Source: Hydrogenophaga palleronii_A
GTDB lineage: Bacteria > Pseudomonadota > Gammaproteobacteria > Burkholderiales > Burkholderiaceae_C
Reading direction: 5' to 3'
NCBI RefSeq assembly: GCF_031457455.1
Contig: NZ_JAVDWU010000007.1
Location: forward strand, 62,001-126,000
DNA length: 64,000 nt
Both the position numbers and the translations under genes were made by a program. Below the pieces are notes generated by a model. The model had not been told where the DNA came from. It worked only from the letters and a program-made list of their open reading frames with translations, and ran no database searches. Shown here in pieces: positions 1 through 7,781 of the stretch. Within the stretch, counting starts at the first letter, position 1. The number at the start of each line of letters is the position of its first letter.

Positions 1-566
1 GCGCAGGCGATTTTTTTGGTCCTCGCGCGGGCAACAACTGGTTCAGCCAGGGCATGGTCAAGCCCGGGCGCGCGGTGGGCACGGTGTACACACCGGCCGC
101 CCCCGGCGTGGGCCACCAGTTTGCCTATCTGCCGGACGTGGCCCGCACCATGGAAGACCTGCTGGACCACCGCGAAACCCTGCCAGCCTTCGCCAGCTTC
201 CACATGGCCGGCTACTGGGACGCCACCGGCACCGCCTTGGCTGAAGCCGTGCAGCGAGTGGTGGTGCGCCGAGGTGGGGCAGCGCCTGCCATCAAGGCCT
301 TCCCGTGGTGGCTAGTGCGCATGGTGTCGCCCTTCGTGGTCACCTTTCGCGAACTGCTGGGCATGCGCTATCTGTGGCAACAGCCGGTGCGCATGGACAA
401 CCGCCGCCTGATTCAACAGCTGGGCCATGAGCCGCACACCCCGCTGGACGAAGCGGTGGAGGCCACGCTGGTGGGGCTGGGTTGTTTACCCAAGGTTGCA
501 CAGCCTTCCACGCCGCTTGGAAGCGCAGGTGCAGATGACAACCGGACACAGCGAGCACGCGCATGA
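1..566 (+). CDS. NAD-dependent epimerase/dehydratase family protein, C-terminal part (5' end outside window)
   Basis: The reading frame is open from base 3, so the gene starts before the window; about 187 C-terminal residues are visible. The first visible residues (AGDFFGPRAGNNW) resemble the middle of extended SDR/NAD-dependent epimerases, where a GDFFGP-like stretch follows the catalytic Tyr-Lys region. The rest (YLPDVARTMEDLL, then FPWWLVRMVSPFV) fits the substrate-binding C-terminal half of sugar-nucleotide epimerase-like proteins. The Rossmann GxxGxxG and YxxxK motifs would lie upstream and cannot be checked. The next gene, chrB, has its own palindromic promoter region, so this gene is probably a separate unit. 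Exact substrate unknown. Confidence 0.7.
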   Translation, partial: AGDFFGPRAGNNWFSQGMVKPGRAVGTVYTPAAPGVGHQFAYLPDVARTMEDLLDHRETLPAFASFHMAGYWDATGTALAEAVQRVVVRRGGAAPAIKAFPWWLVRMVSPFVVTFRELLGMRYLWQQPVRMDNRRLIQQLGHEPHTPLDEAVEATLVGLGCLPKVAQPSTPLGSAGADDNRTQRARA

Positions 567-624
567 ACGCCGCCACCCCCTTCAACCAGCCGGCCACCCG
601 GTTTGTTCCTTTGTGCTCTTGTAT

Positions 625-649
625 CGATTATCACATCATGTGATAATCG
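625..649. promoter_or_regulatory. Perfect 12-bp inverted repeat (1-nt centre), candidate ChrB operator
   Basis: CGATTATCACAT and ATGTGATAATCG flank a single C, giving a 25-bp perfect palindrome that ends 4 nt before the chosen chrB start. A possible weak promoter (TTGTTC at 603-608, GATTAT at 626-631, 17-nt spacer) would place the -10 inside the palindrome, the layout expected for repression. ChrB is known as a chromate-sensing regulator of its own operon; that this palindrome is its site is inferred from position. Confidence 0.6.
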
Positions 650-653
650 TTTC

Positions 654-1598
654 ATGACTGATTGGCTTGTCCTCACCGCCACCCTGCCGACGAACCCCAG
701 TGCTCTTCGAGTCCGGGTCTGGCGCGCACTGAAAGCCACCGGCGCGGGAGCCCTCCGCGACGGCGTTTATGTTCTCCCGGCATCGGCCCCGTCCGCCTTG
801 GCGCTTCGTGAGCTGGCCACGACCATCCATGAAGCAGGCGCAGATGCCCACCTGCTTGAGCTGCGCGCGCGTGACGATGCACAGGAACAGGTTTTTCGGG
901 CGCTGTTCGACCGCTCAGAGTTGTATGTCGAGCTGCTGCAGTCTGTGAAGGACGCCCGCAAGGGCGTGGGGAAAGCCACCGAAGTCGAGCTTCACAAGGC
1001 GTTGCGCAGCCTTGAACAGCAGCTGCAGCAGGTGCAGGCCAGCGACTTCTTTCCGGGTAAGGAGAGCGCTCGCGCGACGGACGCCGTCACGACCCTGCGG
1101 CGCGAGATCGAACTGCACCTCTCACCCGACGAGCCGTCCCCGACGAAGGCCGCCGTCACGTCGCTTTCCATCGAGGACTATCAAGGCCGCACCTGGGCGA
1201 CCCGAAAGCGCCCATGGGTGGACCGCCTTGCCACGGCCTGGCTGGTTCAGCGCTTCGTCGACAGGTCGCCGACTTTCATCTGGCTGTCGGATGCAAAGAA
1301 GTGTCCGAAGTCGGCGCTCGGCTACGACTTTGATGGAGCAACCTTCACCCACGTGGGGGACCTGGTCACCTTTGAGGTTGTTGCGAAGCGCTTTGGGCTG
1401 GACAAGGAGCCCGGCCTGGCGCGGCTTTCCCAGCTCGTCCACTACATCGACGTCGGCGGCATTCCGCTGGACGAAGCGCCTGGCGTGGAGATGATGGTTC
1501 GTGGCATGCAACGGAAGCATCCCGACGACGACCAGTTGCTGCAGGCCGCATTCGGTCTCTTTGACTCTATTTACGCCGCATTGAAGGCTACCCCATGA
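654..1598 (+). CDS. chrB: ChrB chromate-responsive regulator
   Basis: A 314-aa protein matching ChrB in length and order: an N-terminal domain opening WLVLTATLPTNPSALRVRVW and containing ALKATGAGALRDGVYVLP (residues 4-42), a helical middle, and a C-terminal ChrB domain from about residue 180 with RKRPWVDRLATAWLV, YDFDGATFTHVGD and VHYIDVGG. ChrB proteins sense chromate and control chr operons. A TTG 51 nt upstream is in frame, but the family N-terminus begins at the ATG at 654, and the upstream TTG start would run across the palindrome. No good ribosome site precedes 654. The stop overlaps the next start as ATGA. No chrA efflux gene follows in this window, which is unusual. Confidence 0.88.
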   Translation: MTDWLVLTATLPTNPSALRVRVWRALKATGAGALRDGVYVLPASAPSALALRELATTIHEAGADAHLLELRARDDAQEQVFRALFDRSELYVELLQSVKDARKGVGKATEVELHKALRSLEQQLQQVQASDFFPGKESARATDAVTTLRREIELHLSPDEPSPTKAAVTSLSIEDYQGRTWATRKRPWVDRLATAWLVQRFVDRSPTFIWLSDAKKCPKSALGYDFDGATFTHVGDLVTFEVVAKRFGLDKEPGLARLSQLVHYIDVGGIPLDEAPGVEMMVRGMQRKHPDDDQLLQAAFGLFDSIYAALKATP

Positions 1599-1915
1599 CA
1601 ACCCTGACATCTCAGGCGGCGCTCGACATGTACGAGAACGCCTACCACCCGGACTTTGGTGCCGCAGCGGGCCGGTACGTCGACGCGCTCATGGAGAACG
1701 TCAACTGGACGCGCGTGTATGAGCGGTATCAGGTGGCAGTGGAAGCGACCAGTGAACCGCTGGTGAGCACGGCAGACGATCGCGTGTACGGGCACGAGGT
1801 CGAACGCTCTACAGCCATGCGTTTGCATTCGGCGGGCGTCGATGTCAAGTTCTTGCGCGGCGGCATCGACGGCTGGAAGGCCGAAGGTCGACCGCTTGCA
1901 GTGAAGCATGTCTGA
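1595..1915 (+). pseudogene. In-frame relic of an Fe/Mn superoxide dismutase-rhodanese fusion (106 aa)
   Basis: Residues 9-43 (ALDMYENAYHPDFGAAAGRY and following VNW) match the C-terminal end of Fe/Mn superoxide dismutases, where the motif is D-x-W-E-H-A-Y. From about residue 64 (VYGHEVERSTAMRLH, then FLRGGIDGW) it matches the end of a rhodanese domain, just after the active-site Cys. Everything before the dismutase C-terminus, and the rhodanese half with the catalytic Cys, is missing. The dismutase metal-ligand His in EHAY is Asn here (YENAY), and Arg stands before VYGHEV where Cys is expected. The frame is intact and the start overlaps the chrB stop (ATGA), so it may still be translated. Dismutase and rhodanese genes are familiar companions of chr operons; the double-deletion origin is inference. 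Confidence 0.65.
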
Positions 1916-1925
1916 GGACTGCGTC

Positions 1926-2852
1926 ATGGATGTGATCGACTTTCACTGCCACTTCGCTGGTTCGGGCATTCCGATCGATGCGTCGAGGGGAAACCCCCCG
2001 GCCCAGAAGGAATTCTGGGACGGCGTGAGCAGGCGTCTGACGCAGGAAGAGGCCCTGCTAGCATCACTGCAGACAGCGGGTATCACGAGCCGTGTGATCA
2101 ACACGTCCCTTGAGTTCGTGCTTGCGCCGGGTGAGGAGGCGGACCTCGACACCGTCCGTCGAATCAACGACTCGATTGCCGACGTCACACACCGCCACAG
2201 CGCTGTTCTGCATGGACTCGCCACGGTTGACGCATACCGCAGAGAGGCGTCGGCCCGCGAACTCACAAGAGCTGTCCGGGAGCTGGGCTTGAAGGGCGTG
2301 TTCATCGAGAGCGCAAAGGGCGACCTCCTTCCCGACGCACCCGAGGCGAGGCCGACCTTTCTCGCTGCGTCGGAACTGGGCGTTCCCGTTTTCCTGCACC
2401 CGGTGCCGGATGCCGTTCTGCGCCAGAAATTCGGTCGCACGGGGAAGTTCAGCGAGCGGCTCTCCCGCAGCGCGATCAACAGCGCCGCATTGCTTGCCAT
2501 GGCGAACGCCGGCATGTTCGAGGAAATGCCGAACCTGAATGTGGTCGTGACTGCGCTCGCACTGGGCGGCTTGATGGTTGGCGAGTGCCTGGCAGACGGG
2601 GCACAGATCGGAAAACACGCGTTCCCGCGCCGCAACGTCTACATCGACACAACGGGTTTGCACTCGGTCCTGCTCCGTGCTGCCGTTGACCTCGTGGGGG
2701 CAGATCACGTCGTAATGGGCACAGATTGGCCTGTCGTGACGGAAACGAATCTGCCGGCGCGCCTCACGAATATGTTCGATCAATGCGGTCTGGGGGAGGC
2801 CGACAGAGACTTGATTGCTCACGCGAACGCGCGGCGTCTGCTGCACGTGTGA
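1926..2852 (+). CDS. Amidohydrolase-2 family metal-dependent hydrolase
   Basis: A 308-aa TIM-barrel amidohydrolase of the ACMSD-like family. The N-terminal metal motif is FHCHF (H-x-H, residues 5-9), a middle FLHP supplies a further candidate ligand His, and MGTDWPV near residue 267 carries the conserved Asp. Such proteins are cytoplasmic hydrolases or decarboxylases on small acids; the substrate is unknown. An upstream ATG at 1908 overlaps the relic's stop, but GAGG at 1914-1917 lies 8 nt before 1926 and the conserved MDVIDFHCH start fits 1926. The gene follows the relic by 10 nt and precedes a Cj0069-type gene, so it probably belongs to the ChrB-controlled unit. Confidence 0.75.
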   Translation: MDVIDFHCHFAGSGIPIDASRGNPPAQKEFWDGVSRRLTQEEALLASLQTAGITSRVINTSLEFVLAPGEEADLDTVRRINDSIADVTHRHSAVLHGLATVDAYRREASARELTRAVRELGLKGVFIESAKGDLLPDAPEARPTFLAASELGVPVFLHPVPDAVLRQKFGRTGKFSERLSRSAINSAALLAMANAGMFEEMPNLNVVVTALALGGLMVGECLADGAQIGKHAFPRRNVYIDTTGLHSVLLRAAVDLVGADHVVMGTDWPVVTETNLPARLTNMFDQCGLGEADRDLIAHANARRLLHV

Positions 2853-2870
2853 ATGTCCGAGGCCTTGACC

Positions 2871-3902
2871 ATGTCTGCCCCTTCCATCGCATTGCTCTAT
2901 CCCGGCGATCGCCCCATGCGCGATCGCGCCGACCCGGCTGAGAGCCGCTTTGGGGCCTTGTTCGAAGCGTTCGCGAGCGCCGGTGTGAAAGCGGTGCCAG
3001 CTGTGTACAACGACGCCTTCGCCGATGAGGTAGAGCAGCAGTTGCACGACTGCCAACTTGTGCTTGCGTGGTGCAACCCCATCGAAGGCGGGCGAAGGCG
3101 AGACCTGCTGGATGCCATGTTGCGGCGGGTGGCGGACACGGGTGTCGTCGTCAGCGCACATCCCGATGCGATCCAGAAGCTGGGGACCAAGGACGTCCTG
3201 TTCGAGACACGTGACCTCCCGTTCGGCAGCGATGTCTGTCGCGTCGAGAACCTCAAGCAGCTGGAGGAAGAACTGCCGGAAAGACTTCTGCGGGGTGCGC
3301 GGGTGCTCAAGCAGTACCGCGGACACAGTGGAATCGGCGTTTGGCGGGTGGAATTGATGGAGGGTGCGACCAGGCGTCTGCGGGCGCGCCACGCGCAACG
3401 TGGCAGCGAAGAAGAGGTGCTGGAGCTTGGGGCGCTACTGGCGAAGCTGGCGCCGTATTTTGAAGTGGCGAGCGGCGGACACATGATCGACCAGGCGTGG
3501 CAACCACGGATGGTGGAGGGCATGATTCGCGCCTACCTGGTCGAAGACAGTGTCGCCGGGTTCGGGCATCAGTCGGTGAACGCCCTTTATCCCGGCATGC
3601 CTGGCGGACCAGCACCCGCACCAGGACCCAGGCTCTATTACGCTGCTGACCTGCCGCAATTCCAGGACCTGAGGCAACGCCTTGAGGCTGAATGGGTCGA
3701 ACTGCTTCGTGCACGTGTTGGGCTTGCGCGGGAGCAGCTTCCTCTTCTGTGGGACTGCGACTTCATGTTGGGTGAACGTTCGGTCGGGGGTCCAGGGCGC
3801 TATGTGCTCTGTGAGATCAATGTCAGTAGCGTGTCCCCCTTCCCGCCGTCCGCCATCACGCCGCTCGTTTCCGCCGTGCAGCGTCGCCTCAGCGAGATCT
3901 GA
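2871..3902 (+). CDS. Cj0069 family protein (ATP-grasp-like, unknown role)
   Basis: A 343-aa protein resembling the Cj0069 family: an N-terminal domain (LVLAWCNPIEGGRRRDLLDA, VSAHPDAIQKLGTKDVL, DLPFGSDV), a middle VLKQYRGHSGIGVWRVE typical of an ATP-grasp-like nucleotide-binding loop, and a C-terminal stretch with LLWDCDFMLG and CEINVSSVSPFPPSA, where Asp, Glu and Asn could bind Mg-ATP. Function is not known to me. An ATG at 2853 immediately follows the previous stop, but GAGG at 2859-2862 sits 8 nt before 2871, so 2871 is preferred. It is the last gene of the chrB-headed run; 3903-3995 holds no gene. Confidence 0.6.
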   Translation: MSAPSIALLYPGDRPMRDRADPAESRFGALFEAFASAGVKAVPAVYNDAFADEVEQQLHDCQLVLAWCNPIEGGRRRDLLDAMLRRVADTGVVVSAHPDAIQKLGTKDVLFETRDLPFGSDVCRVENLKQLEEELPERLLRGARVLKQYRGHSGIGVWRVELMEGATRRLRARHAQRGSEEEVLELGALLAKLAPYFEVASGGHMIDQAWQPRMVEGMIRAYLVEDSVAGFGHQSVNALYPGMPGGPAPAPGPRLYYAADLPQFQDLRQRLEAEWVELLRARVGLAREQLPLLWDCDFMLGERSVGGPGRYVLCEINVSSVSPFPPSAITPLVSAVQRRLSEI

Positions 3903-3995
3903 CCCGGCTCTTGGCCCCTTCGGAGGCGGAGGCGGAAAGGACTGCCTGTGGCCGAGGCTTTGAAGACGTATCGCGAAATGGCTGTGGTCAGAACG

Positions 3996-4979
3996 TCAGT
4001 CCACCGCAGCAAATTCCGTGCGAAAGCGCAGAGGCGTGAGGCCCACGCGGGTGCGAAAGTCGCGGGTGAAGTGGGGCTGGTCGGCGTAGCCGCTGACGAA
4101 ACCCACCTCGGCAATGGGTGCCGGCGATTTCAGCAGCCACCATGACGCAGACCTGCAGCGCGCTTCAGAGAGCACATGTGTGTAGCTCAGTCCGGCGCGG
4201 CTCAGGTTGCGTTGCAGGCTGCGCGGTGCCTCGCCTTGAGCTTCCGCCAGCGCAGGCAGGGTCAGCGGGGCCATGAGGTCTTTGCTCAGTGTGCTGAAGC
4301 ATTGTTGTGCGTGCGCTGGCCAGGTTTGTGGGGGCTCCAGATGGGGTGCGGGGGCTGCACCCATGAGGGGCGGTTCACGCCATGCATTGGCGGGCGCCCA
4401 TGCCATGCGCCATTCCGCCGGGCTGTCTTGCTGCGCCAGCCGAGCCAGCGCGTGAGGATCGGGCGCCGGGTACACGGGCACATCGCCCACCCACGTGGTC
4501 ACCTGGGTCGCGCCCACGGCTTCCAGAAATGCCACCAGCACGCCCAGCACCACCAGACTCTCGGCCAGCAGCGGTGGCGGCAGGCCGGTGCGGGCGCGGT
4601 GAGCGATGCGGGCGCTGCATTCAGTCAGGCCCAGCAGGTCAATGCGGTGGCGGGAATGGATGTACTGCTCCAGGCGCGCCCAGCGGTTGAACAGATCGCG
4701 TGCGTCGCGGGCAGACGCCAGCGCAATGTGGGTGGGCTCTTGTGCATAGCCGTGCAGGCCGCGCCCCAGCAAGGCCAGGCAGCCCCAGCCACCCTGTTCA
4801 ATGGCCGACCGCACCAGCAGGCGTTTTTCGTCGATCGAGACCGTGGCGCGCTGGTCCGCTGCCAGGGGCATGGTTGCATCAGGGTTCAGCCCCAGCTCGC
4901 GCATGCCTTGGGCCAGCACGCGCACCATGGCGGCGCTGGCGAAGTCTGTCGTCGGTGCCTGGCGGGCAGGAGGCTTCAT
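3996..4979 (-). CDS. AraC family regulator coupled to the IorAB-like genes
   Basis: A 327-aa AraC/XylS-type regulator. The N-terminal two thirds resembles the AraC_binding_4 sensor (GGWGCLALLGRGLHGYAQEP, then ARTGLPPPLLAESLVVLGVL). The C-terminal DNA-binding domain has the double helix-turn-helix with EAPRSLQRNLSRAGLSYTH and IAEVGFVSGYADQPHFTRDF followed by RVGLTPLRFR. The start is fixed by an ATGA overlap with the stop of the molybdenum subunit gene (4976-4979), which implies translational coupling. It probably controls the oxidoreductase operon in response to its substrate, perhaps an N-heterocycle or aldehyde; that is inferred from linkage only. Confidence 0.82.
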   Translation of the reverse strand: MKPPARQAPTTDFASAAMVRVLAQGMRELGLNPDATMPLAADQRATVSIDEKRLLVRSAIEQGGWGCLALLGRGLHGYAQEPTHIALASARDARDLFNRWARLEQYIHSRHRIDLLGLTECSARIAHRARTGLPPPLLAESLVVLGVLVAFLEAVGATQVTTWVGDVPVYPAPDPHALARLAQQDSPAEWRMAWAPANAWREPPLMGAAPAPHLEPPQTWPAHAQQCFSTLSKDLMAPLTLPALAEAQGEAPRSLQRNLSRAGLSYTHVLSEARCRSASWWLLKSPAPIAEVGFVSGYADQPHFTRDFRTRVGLTPLRFRTEFAAVD

Positions 4980-7114
4980 GGGCGGGAGGGAACGGTGGTG
5001 CTGGATGGAGTGCCCAACATTGTGCGCAAGTCTTCGGCCCGCACGGGCAGGCGCGTGGGCCTGACCCCCACGGCATCGCGGATCGCGTTGGCAATGGCTG
5101 CGGCCGATGCCACGATGGCCGTTTCGCCCGCGCCGGTGGGTGGCTCCGTGCTGTCCACCAGCAGCACCTGCATGGGCGGCACTTCGCCCAAGCGCGGAAT
5201 GGGTGAATCGGCAAAGTTCATCGCAGCCACTTCCGATGTACCCACCGGCAGCTGTTCGATCAGCGCCATCCCCAGGCCCCACACCAGATTGCCTTCGCAC
5301 TGGACGCGCACCTGGTCGGCGTTGATCACGTGGCCGCAGTCATGGGCGCACCACATCTGCAACACGCGTATCTCGCCGGTGGTCGGGTCCACCTGCACGT
5401 CGGCCACCACGGCGGCGTAACTCTTCTCCTTGTAGATGCCGCAGGAAACGCCACGTCCGCGTTTGGCATGCGGCATGGCGGCTGGTGCCTCCTTCGATTC
5501 AGCAGCTTTCACCGCCATGCGCAGCACGTCTGCCAGGCGTGGGTCGTCGATGTGGTCCAGGCGGAACTGCACCGGGTCTGCCCCGGCGGCCCTCGCGCAT
5601 TCGTCCATCGCAGACTCCAGGGCCAACACGTTGGGACCAGCGCCCAGGCCGCGCCATGGGCCGGTGTGCACCGGCAGTCGCTCCAGGTCAAATTCAGATC
5701 GTCGTGCCTTGGCGCGGTAGGGCAGCGTGGCACCACGCGCCACACCCATGTCGCCGATCACGTGCGTCACCAGTTGCAGCCAGGGCGGCGCGGCAGCGGA
5801 CGTGAGCAGGATGTGGCTGCTGGCGAAGCTGTGCCACCAGTGCTGCAGGCGACCATCTTGCAGCCGGGCGCGAATGCGGTGACTGGAAGGTGGGCGGTGA
5901 AAGCCGTGTTTGAATTCCTGCGCCCGGTTCCATTGCACCTTCACCGGTGCCTTGGCGGCGCGGGCCAGCACAGCCGCTTCCAGCTCCACCGTGCAGATGG
6001 TCTTGCCGCCAAACGCGCCGCCCACGCGCTGGCCGTGCACCTGCACCTGGTCTTCTGACAGCCCCAGCCGCTTGGCCACCGCGTCGCGCTGGTAGAAAAC
6101 GTCTTGCGAACCCACCCACAGTTGCAGGTGCCCCTGCGCGTCAAACTCTGCCACGGCGGCACGGGGTTCAATGGCGGCGTGGGCGGCCAGCGGCACGTCG
6201 ATGCGCAGGTCCACGTCCCACTCGCCTACTTCCTGGATCTTTTCATCGTGCACCTGGTGAGCGCGGCGCGGGCTGTCCGCCAGCCGGCGGTCGATGTCGA
6301 TGGCGGCGTCGATGGTCGACTGTCCGAAGCCGCCGTCGATCTGCCAGGCCATGGCCAGGGCCTGTTCCACTCGGTCCAGCGCGCCCGGCGTGCGCGCAAC
6401 AATGCCCACGCCCTCGCTGTTGCTCATGGTCAGCAAGGGATCGCGCACCAGCGCCACAAAGCCGGGAATGGCGCGGCCGGCTGCGTCGTTCATGGGGCCA
6501 GGGCGCGAACGCAGTTCCGGTGACACCGGCGCGCGCAGCACGCGACCAAACAGCATGCCGGGCCGGCGCACATCGGCCACATACAAGGGTTCACCGCGCA
6601 CAATGGCGGTGCCCTGTTCCATGGGCAGGTGCGGCCCGGTGGGCAGCGGGCTGCGCGCTTGCAGAAAACGCAGCTGGTCCAGCGGTCTTTCCACCACGGT
6701 GAGCTGGCCTTGCGTCTGCCCGCTGGCCAGCGCGTCGCGCAGCGTGGCGCAGGCCTGCGCCAGGGGCAGGGCAAAGTCTTTCACCGAATCGCTGCCCACG
6801 GTGGCGCGCACACGGCCGATGGTGGTTGTGCTGTGCAGTTGGGCGTCCACGGTGTCCCAGGCCACACCCATTTCCAGGCAGACGATCTGCTTCAAGGCCG
6901 TGAGGATGTTCTGGCCCATTTCTACGCGCGGAATGATGAGCGTGGTGCGCCCGTCCACATGGCGTACCCAGCCCAGGGCGTCCTGCAGGCTGGGCTGCGG
7001 GCGCTTGGGGATCACGGGCAGCGCGCAGCCGGTGAGGCTGGGCACCACGGCCACGGTGAGGCCCCCAGCGCCCAGTTGCAGGAAGCGCCTGCGGGAGAGA
7101 GCGATAGTGTTCAT
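4976..7114 (-). CDS. Tat-exported xanthine dehydrogenase-family molybdopterin-binding subunit (IorB-like)
   Basis: A 712-aa large subunit of a molybdenum hydroxylase resembling isoquinoline 1-oxidoreductase beta subunit. The N-terminus (SRRRFLQLGAGGLTV) is a twin-arginine signal, ending in a Cys-containing GCAL that could be a lipobox or cleavage area. Cofactor regions include QRVGGAFGGKT near residue 395 and the catalytic Glu in TGAGETAIV around residue 659. With the small subunit below it should hydroxylate an aromatic heterocycle or aldehyde using water, passing electrons through Fe-S clusters. The start overlaps the small-subunit stop (ATGA at 7111-7114). Substrate not determinable. Confidence 0.85.
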   Translation of the reverse strand: MNTIALSRRRFLQLGAGGLTVAVVPSLTGCALPVIPKRPQPSLQDALGWVRHVDGRTTLIIPRVEMGQNILTALKQIVCLEMGVAWDTVDAQLHSTTTIGRVRATVGSDSVKDFALPLAQACATLRDALASGQTQGQLTVVERPLDQLRFLQARSPLPTGPHLPMEQGTAIVRGEPLYVADVRRPGMLFGRVLRAPVSPELRSRPGPMNDAAGRAIPGFVALVRDPLLTMSNSEGVGIVARTPGALDRVEQALAMAWQIDGGFGQSTIDAAIDIDRRLADSPRRAHQVHDEKIQEVGEWDVDLRIDVPLAAHAAIEPRAAVAEFDAQGHLQLWVGSQDVFYQRDAVAKRLGLSEDQVQVHGQRVGGAFGGKTICTVELEAAVLARAAKAPVKVQWNRAQEFKHGFHRPPSSHRIRARLQDGRLQHWWHSFASSHILLTSAAAPPWLQLVTHVIGDMGVARGATLPYRAKARRSEFDLERLPVHTGPWRGLGAGPNVLALESAMDECARAAGADPVQFRLDHIDDPRLADVLRMAVKAAESKEAPAAMPHAKRGRGVSCGIYKEKSYAAVVADVQVDPTTGEIRVLQMWCAHDCGHVINADQVRVQCEGNLVWGLGMALIEQLPVGTSEVAAMNFADSPIPRLGEVPPMQVLLVDSTEPPTGAGETAIVASAAAIANAIRDAVGVRPTRLPVRAEDLRTMLGTPSSTTVPSRP

Positions 7115-7569
7115 GTGGCGATCCCCGCCGTCCGCTTCACCGCCTGCCTGATACGCTGCTGCGTGCCGCAGCGGCACAGGTTGCCCGCCAGCGCGCTGTC
7201 GATCTGTGTGTCGTCGGGCCGGGGCATGCGGCGCAGCAGTGCGACTGTGCTCATGATCTGCCCGGCCTGGCAGTAGCCGCACTGGGGCACGGCCACGTCC
7301 AGCCAGGCCTGCTGCACCGGGTGCAATGTGCCTGAACTGCTCAGGCCTTCGATGGTGGTGACGGCGGCATTGCCCACGTTGGTCACCGGCAGCACACAGC
7401 TGCGCACGGCTTCACCATCCAGCAAGACCGTGCACGCGCCGCACAGCCCCGCGCCGCAGCCGAACTTGGTGCCCACCAGGCCCAGCGGTTCGCGCAGCAC
7501 GTTCAACAACGATTCATCGCGCCAGTCGGCCGGCACGGTCACCGTGCGCCCATTGACCTTCAACTGCAT
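7111..7569 (-). CDS. (2Fe-2S)-binding small subunit of molybdenum hydroxylase (IorA-like)
   Basis: A 152-aa protein with two [2Fe-2S] domains. The plant-ferredoxin-like cluster has Cys38, 43, 46 and 58 (FGCGAGLCGACTVLLDG); the C-terminal helical cluster has CGYC and LCRCG. This is the full normal length of IorA/XdhC-type electron-transfer subunits. AAGGAG lies 5 nt before the ATG, a strong ribosome site. It is the first gene of a coupled trio IorA-IorB-AraC on the minus strand, divergent from phoD across 212 nt that should hold both promoters. It probably travels with the Tat-exported large subunit, as it has no signal of its own. Confidence 0.88.
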   Translation of the reverse strand: MQLKVNGRTVTVPADWRDESLLNVLREPLGLVGTKFGCGAGLCGACTVLLDGEAVRSCVLPVTNVGNAAVTTIEGLSSSGTLHPVQQAWLDVAVPQCGYCQAGQIMSTVALLRRMPRPDDTQIDSALAGNLCRCGTQQRIRQAVKRTAGIAT

Positions 7570-7781
7570 GGCAACTCCTTGCGGTGTGGAAGGCTTGCAG
7601 TCTGGCCGGTGGATGGCGTGTTGTATTGAACCTGCACGCCAACCTGACGGGGCGGTGCCACGAATCGCGGTCAGGCCGCTGAAGCATTCAAGCTCTGGCG
7701 AACTGACGCGCCGGCTTCATACGCATGACATCAAACGTGCGAACACTGAAGCGTTGTTGCAATCAATTTGGGAGCGTTTTG

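Noticed and set aside
2064..3398. 444-codon open frame on the minus strand over the amidohydrolase and Cj0069-type genes
   Set aside because: No family motifs, and the plus-strand genes beneath it have clear domains and ribosome sites; GC-rich shadow frame.
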